Made by a program: the position numbers and the translations under genes. The notes below the pieces were generated by a model. The model saw only the letters and a program-made list of their open reading frames with translations. It did not search any database and was not told the DNA's origin. Below are positions 5,526 to 8,998 of a stretch of DNA of 8,998 nucleotides, one piece after another. Position 1 is the stretch's first letter. Every line of letters begins with the position of its first letter. The stretch is from Shewanella sp. GTDB lineage: Bacteria > Pseudomonadota > Gammaproteobacteria > Enterobacterales > Shewanellaceae. The DNA lies in NCBI GenBank assembly GCA_004195335.1, contig SDWK01000214.1:1-8998 (forward strand), given 5' to 3'.

Positions 5526-7739
5526 ATGATTATAAGAACGCATGTAGTTGCAGGCGTAGTGATCGTTGTTGTTGTGGCGATAACGGTTGCCGTTGGTATT
5601 GGCTTCTGGGACGCCCCGGATTCGTATGCCTACCGGCAAGTTAAAGAAGTCGCCCAAGCCGATTATAATCAAACCTTATTCGTCGATAAGCATATTCGTG
5701 ATAGCCTCAGGCCGGCTGATTCTTTTGAATTCCCCATTCAAATTGGCGAGCATGGTCCGTCTCAAAGTTTGTATTCCGGCCCGTCTCAATACCCTTTTTA
5801 CTGTATGTCACTGGATTCTGGTTTAGGTCAGCCATTGGTTGATAATCAACAGGGTTATGGTGTACCTGTCTATCGTTCTATTGAAGATCTGAAGCAGATT
5901 GTCGGTTACAGCAAGGATTGCTCAGTCAATAGTCGCTTGAGTTATTACACCATCGATGATGGCGGAACTATTAATAAGCTTTCAGACGATGTTGTGTCTG
6001 ATCCTGTTGCGTTAAATCGTATCGGCGAAAAATTGTTCAGTGTTGAACAGGGTACGATTAATCGCTTTCTTTATACCCTCGTTGTGCCGATCTCGGCGAC
6101 TGAGGTTGGTGCGCGTGTCGCCAAGCAGGAATGGAATAAACGGCTTATTTATCAGTTTAATGGTGGCTCGGGTCTGGGGTTTCGGCAAGGCCGGCAACGG
6201 CCTGAAAAAGTGATGAAGCGTCAAATAAAGCAGTTGCTTGATGGCTATGCGGTTATTAGTTCGAGCGGTAATAAAACTAGCTACACCTATAATATGTTGT
6301 TGGCAGAAGATACCGCCAGGCGGGTAAAGAAGCAATTTACCAGCGTGTACGGCGAGCCCCTTTATACCGTTGGTATTGGTGGTTCCGGTGGCGGCCTAGC
6401 GCAATACATTATCGGCCAAAACAGTAGTGGTATCCTGGATGGACTGATTCCGCTCTATTCGTATCCCGATATGATTACACAGGCGACCTACGCGCTGGAT
6501 TGCGACCTGCTGAATAATTATTACACGTTCCGTGCCGGGAACAAGAGGCGTTGGAAGGATTGGAGTAGAAGGCAGTTGGTTGAGGGGATGAATGCGGCAA
6601 ATGACTTCCCCCAACGTATACCTTACCTACAACCCGTTAATCAGATTATGGCTGGATTTGCGCCATCCTTACCTAAGGGTAATAGTGAGTGTATTAACGG
6701 TTATTTTGGCTTGTCCAGTTTTCTTAATAATCCGAAGCAGGGTTTTATTAGAGATTTTTTTCATCGCGATGTGGTTGATAAGGTTAATTGGAGCTATTGG
6801 CAGGATTTAGTCAATATACTGGGTTCTGATAGTCAGGGATTTGGTTTGTCTACATGGGATAATGTGGGTGTTCAGTATGGTCTGTCGGCGCTAGTTGATA
6901 AGGAGCTGGCGATTGAAGAATTCCTGGACTTAAATAAAAAAATTGGTGGCTGGAAACCTCAGTCTGAAATGGTCGAGGAGTCTATAGTTACACCTTTCGG
7001 GAGAAAGGTGCCGCTGTGGTTGACACTATGGGGAGGCCAGAACATCTCCGAGGTTTCAAATGAGGTCGCCAAGCGACAGACAGGTTCGATAACGGCGATG
7101 CGGTTGGCCTATCGCTCGGGTCAGGTGTTCGTCGGTAAGGCATTGTTGCCCATTATTGATGTGCGTCATTATCTTGAAGATGATCTCGATATGCATCATG
7201 TTTCGGCATCATTCTACAGCCGATTAAGGATTCTTCAGGCAAATGGCCATGCCGATAATCACGTTATCTGGATCTCGCATAAAAAATACAGTCCGGTTAA
7301 TGAGGCTTTTTTATTGATGGACCAATGGTTGCTAAATAAAAAAGGTCAATCACTAGCGGCTATTGTCGAGGCAAAGCCCAAGGCTTTGCAAGATGGCTGC
7401 TTTGATGCCAATGGCAGTGTTCTTTACCAGGGTGCAGGGGTGTGGGATGGAGAGTGGAACAACCAACAAGATGGTGAGTGTCAGAAAATATATCCGATGT
7501 ACAGTAATAGTCGGATTCAGGCTGGCGGCCCGTGGGCGGGTGATATGTTTAAATGTCAGCTAATGCCCGTTCAGCAGGCGCTAGAACAGGGCGTTTACGG
7601 CAGCATCGACATGGGACGCTACCAGCAGCAACTCGAACAGATATTTCCTGACGGCGTCTGTGACTATACAAAAACCGACCTAGGCCGGCCGGATGATATC
7701 TTTTCAAAAGAAAATCAAATAGTCGCGACGTCCCGTTGA
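5526..7739 (+). CDS. DUF6351 family protein, predicted extracytoplasmic alpha/beta-hydrolase
   Basis: 737 aa. An N-terminal hydrophobic segment (about residues 7-28, valine-rich, after one Arg) acts as signal peptide or membrane anchor; S-Y-A at 33-35 could be a cleavage site. YQFNGGSG (209-216) looks like the strand and oxyanion loop of an alpha/beta hydrolase, and GIGGSGGGLAQY (283-294) is a nucleophile elbow with Ser287. IIDVRHYLEDDLDMHH (543-558) and NGHADNHVIW (573-582) are plausible homes of the acid and histidine of a catalytic triad. The C-terminal AGDMFKCQLMPV (671-682) and FPDGVCDY (707-714) are, as I recall, typical of DUF6351. Eight cysteines (93, 132, 326, 389, 625, 652, 677, 712) suggest disulfides outside the cytoplasm. 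The substrate is unknown; secreted esterase or depolymerase is inference. Ribosome binding site TAAGGAG is excellent. It is alone in its transcription unit. Confidence 0.9.
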   Translation: MIIRTHVVAGVVIVVVVAITVAVGIGFWDAPDSYAYRQVKEVAQADYNQTLFVDKHIRDSLRPADSFEFPIQIGEHGPSQSLYSGPSQYPFYCMSLDSGLGQPLVDNQQGYGVPVYRSIEDLKQIVGYSKDCSVNSRLSYYTIDDGGTINKLSDDVVSDPVALNRIGEKLFSVEQGTINRFLYTLVVPISATEVGARVAKQEWNKRLIYQFNGGSGLGFRQGRQRPEKVMKRQIKQLLDGYAVISSSGNKTSYTYNMLLAEDTARRVKKQFTSVYGEPLYTVGIGGSGGGLAQYIIGQNSSGILDGLIPLYSYPDMITQATYALDCDLLNNYYTFRAGNKRRWKDWSRRQLVEGMNAANDFPQRIPYLQPVNQIMAGFAPSLPKGNSECINGYFGLSSFLNNPKQGFIRDFFHRDVVDKVNWSYWQDLVNILGSDSQGFGLSTWDNVGVQYGLSALVDKELAIEEFLDLNKKIGGWKPQSEMVEESIVTPFGRKVPLWLTLWGGQNISEVSNEVAKRQTGSITAMRLAYRSGQVFVGKALLPIIDVRHYLEDDLDMHHVSASFYSRLRILQANGHADNHVIWISHKKYSPVNEAFLLMDQWLLNKKGQSLAAIVEAKPKALQDGCFDANGSVLYQGAGVWDGEWNNQQDGECQKIYPMYSNSRIQAGGPWAGDMFKCQLMPVQQALEQGVYGSIDMGRYQQQLEQIFPDGVCDYTKTDLGRPDDIFSKENQIVATSR

Positions 7740-7840
7740 GTCTTTAAGGTTGCTAAAGCGGCACGATCCAGCATCTTCCTGGCGGGCTGCTTGTTTGGCA
7801 TTGGCTGTGACGTTTGTTGGGCGTTTTGTGCGACGCATAT

Positions 7841-8551
7841 TTATTGGATCAATGCCTGTAGCAGCAGGGTGACGGCACTGCCTGAGCACAGAATCAGGAT
7901 GGCAGGGCGCGTAACGCTGGGTTTGAGATAATGCTTGGTTTTCATCCCCAGCCAGGTGCCGACAAGGGTAGCGGGTAGAAAATAGCCGAAGTAGAGCCAG
8001 CTCTGCTCGGTAACAAAACCGCCCGTCGCCATGCCAGCCAAGGAGATCAGGCTGCCGATGGCGAAATTGGCGGATAGGTTGGCCCTGACAGTATCCGCGG
8101 GTTGATGCTGATAGAGCAGTGCGATCGGCGGTCCGCCAATGCTGGTGCTGGTTCCGAAAAGGCCTGAAAAGAAGCCCGCGATGAGATGGTTTTTGCGGTT
8201 AGGCTGGGCATTGATATTTAGCAGGCTAATCACGACAGCGGCCAGCACCGCGCAGGCGATGAAGATCTTTATCCCTTCAATTCCTGTCATCGACATCATC
8301 CACACGGCCAGGATGGTCCCCGGTAAACGTCCGATCACCGCCATCCATAATTTCGGCCAAAGAATCTCCTGCCTATGCGCCCACGCCGAGATGGACAGCT
8401 GTACAAATGCGATCATCACGATGGGGGCGGGCACCATCTGCGGATCGATCAAAATTAAGAAGGGCACTGCAATTAAGCCCAGTCCAAAGCCGATAGCGGT
8501 TTGGACCAGAGCACCCAGGGCGATGATGGTGCAGGCGAGAGTTAATAACAT
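7841..8551 (-). CDS. TauE/SafE family membrane transporter
   Basis: 236 aa, slightly short of the usual 250 but complete. It has the internal duplication of the family: ALVQTAIGFGLGLIAVPFL (13-33 region) in the first half and IAGFFSGLFGTSTSIGGPPI (124-143) in the second, each followed by hydrophobic helices, for about seven to eight membrane segments. The VRANLSANF segment (155-163) is also conserved. Members are inner-membrane proteins linked to export or import of sulfite, sulfoacetate and other organosulfonates or small anions; the substrate here cannot be deduced because no sulfur-metabolism gene is adjacent. The start has GAAGG 5 bases upstream. It is convergent with the DUF6351 gene, 101 bases between stops, with only weak stems (CTTTA/TAAAG at 7742-7758) and no clear terminator. 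Confidence 0.93.
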   Translation of the reverse strand: MLLTLACTIIALGALVQTAIGFGLGLIAVPFLILIDPQMVPAPIVMIAFVQLSISAWAHRQEILWPKLWMAVIGRLPGTILAVWMMSMTGIEGIKIFIACAVLAAVVISLLNINAQPNRKNHLIAGFFSGLFGTSTSIGGPPIALLYQHQPADTVRANLSANFAIGSLISLAGMATGGFVTEQSWLYFGYFLPATLVGTWLGMKTKHYLKPSVTRPAILILCSGSAVTLLLQALIQ

Positions 8552-8998
8552 GGATGCCTTCGGTTAAATTGAGCAGCGGCTGGTGCAATCGCCGCGTCTT
8601 TTGTTTGGAGCCTGCCTGGCTTAATCGAATAAGCCCCGCGGAGAAAATCGCGCGGCCTTTCAACGACAGGATACCGATGATGAGTCGTTTTGTAACCGCT
8701 AACCGAGATCCCCTCTGCCTTATTCACCCCTTTGGTATCGGGCTGGCCGCCAGAGGACAGGCAGGTACTCATCGCGTCGCGGCTGATGACGCCGTCAGGC
8801 CGCGCTCAGGGCGCGCCGCCCAAATATGCGTCGGCATCGGTTTTTGACATCCCCCAGCAACTGATAGGCTGATGCAGGGCTTGGATAAAACGGCCTGTGA
8901 TTGGACATTGACGACGCGGGCCTGGACTCTGACGCGTAGGAATCTGCTGCCAATGGCGTGATTAGGCAGTTTGAGGTGCTGGGGTGTCATCGCAAGGT
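8552..8998. other. 447 bases without a supportable gene
   Basis: The first bases hold the leader of the TauE/SafE gene (minus strand). Open frames exist on both strands (for example 8554-8847 plus, 8769-8990 minus), but they overlap each other, lack ribosome binding sites and read like noncoding GC-richer DNA. One of them begins inside the TauE ribosome binding site. A weak stem GCGTC/GACGC (8774-8778 with 8788-8792) is present. A frame open to the right edge from about 8945 (VIRQFEVLG) could be the start of a gene beyond the window, but too little is visible. Confidence 0.4.

Noticed and set aside
8554..8847. 97-codon plus-strand open frame
   Set aside because: Its start overlaps the ribosome binding site of the TauE/SafE gene on the other strand, it has no ribosome binding site of its own and no family resemblance.

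Overview
The window looks like chromosomal DNA of a gammaproteobacterium, probably a marine or environmental one. This rests on the mix of DUF3010, GlxA-type AraC regulator, PaaI-type thioesterase, TauE/SafE and DUF6351 proteins and on moderate base composition; I cannot name a genus. Roughly two thirds is coding. The remaining gaps are long and hold relics of mobile DNA and dispersed intergenic repeats, not extra genes.

Region 1 (1-1922): a gene-free stretch with degenerate repeats, a small unrecognised minus-strand gene (418-705), a short internally deleted IS256-family element (about 716-957) that keeps only the first 42 codons of its transposase, an OsmC-family peroxidase (965-1417, minus), and another repeat-bearing gap. 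One 22-bp unit occurs in both gaps in opposite orientation with a single mismatch.

Region 2 (1923-3925): an AhpD-like peroxidase-related protein (minus) divergent from a GlxA-family AraC regulator (plus) across a 108-bp shared control region, a classic regulator/target layout. OsmC and the AhpD-like protein are both cysteine-based hydroperoxide or redox enzymes, so 965-3611 may form a small oxidant-response neighbourhood. After the regulator comes a gap that ends in a 64-bp near-palindrome resembling fused IS tips.

Region 3 (3926-5525): a DUF3010 protein (minus) divergent from a hotdog-fold PaaI-type thioesterase (plus). The thioesterase is followed by a strong hairpin and a pair of overlapping, mutually exclusive inverted repeats.

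Region 4 (5526-8998): a large exported or membrane-anchored alpha/beta-hydrolase-like protein of the DUF6351 family (737 aa), convergent with a TauE/SafE membrane transporter (minus). The last 447 bases contain no gene I can support.

I do not see a defence system, CRISPR array, biosynthetic cluster, rRNA or tRNA. The less-understood items are the DUF6351 hydrolase, the RuvC-like look of DUF3010, and the non-coding structures (IS256 relic, dispersed repeat, 64-bp palindrome, overlapping hairpins).
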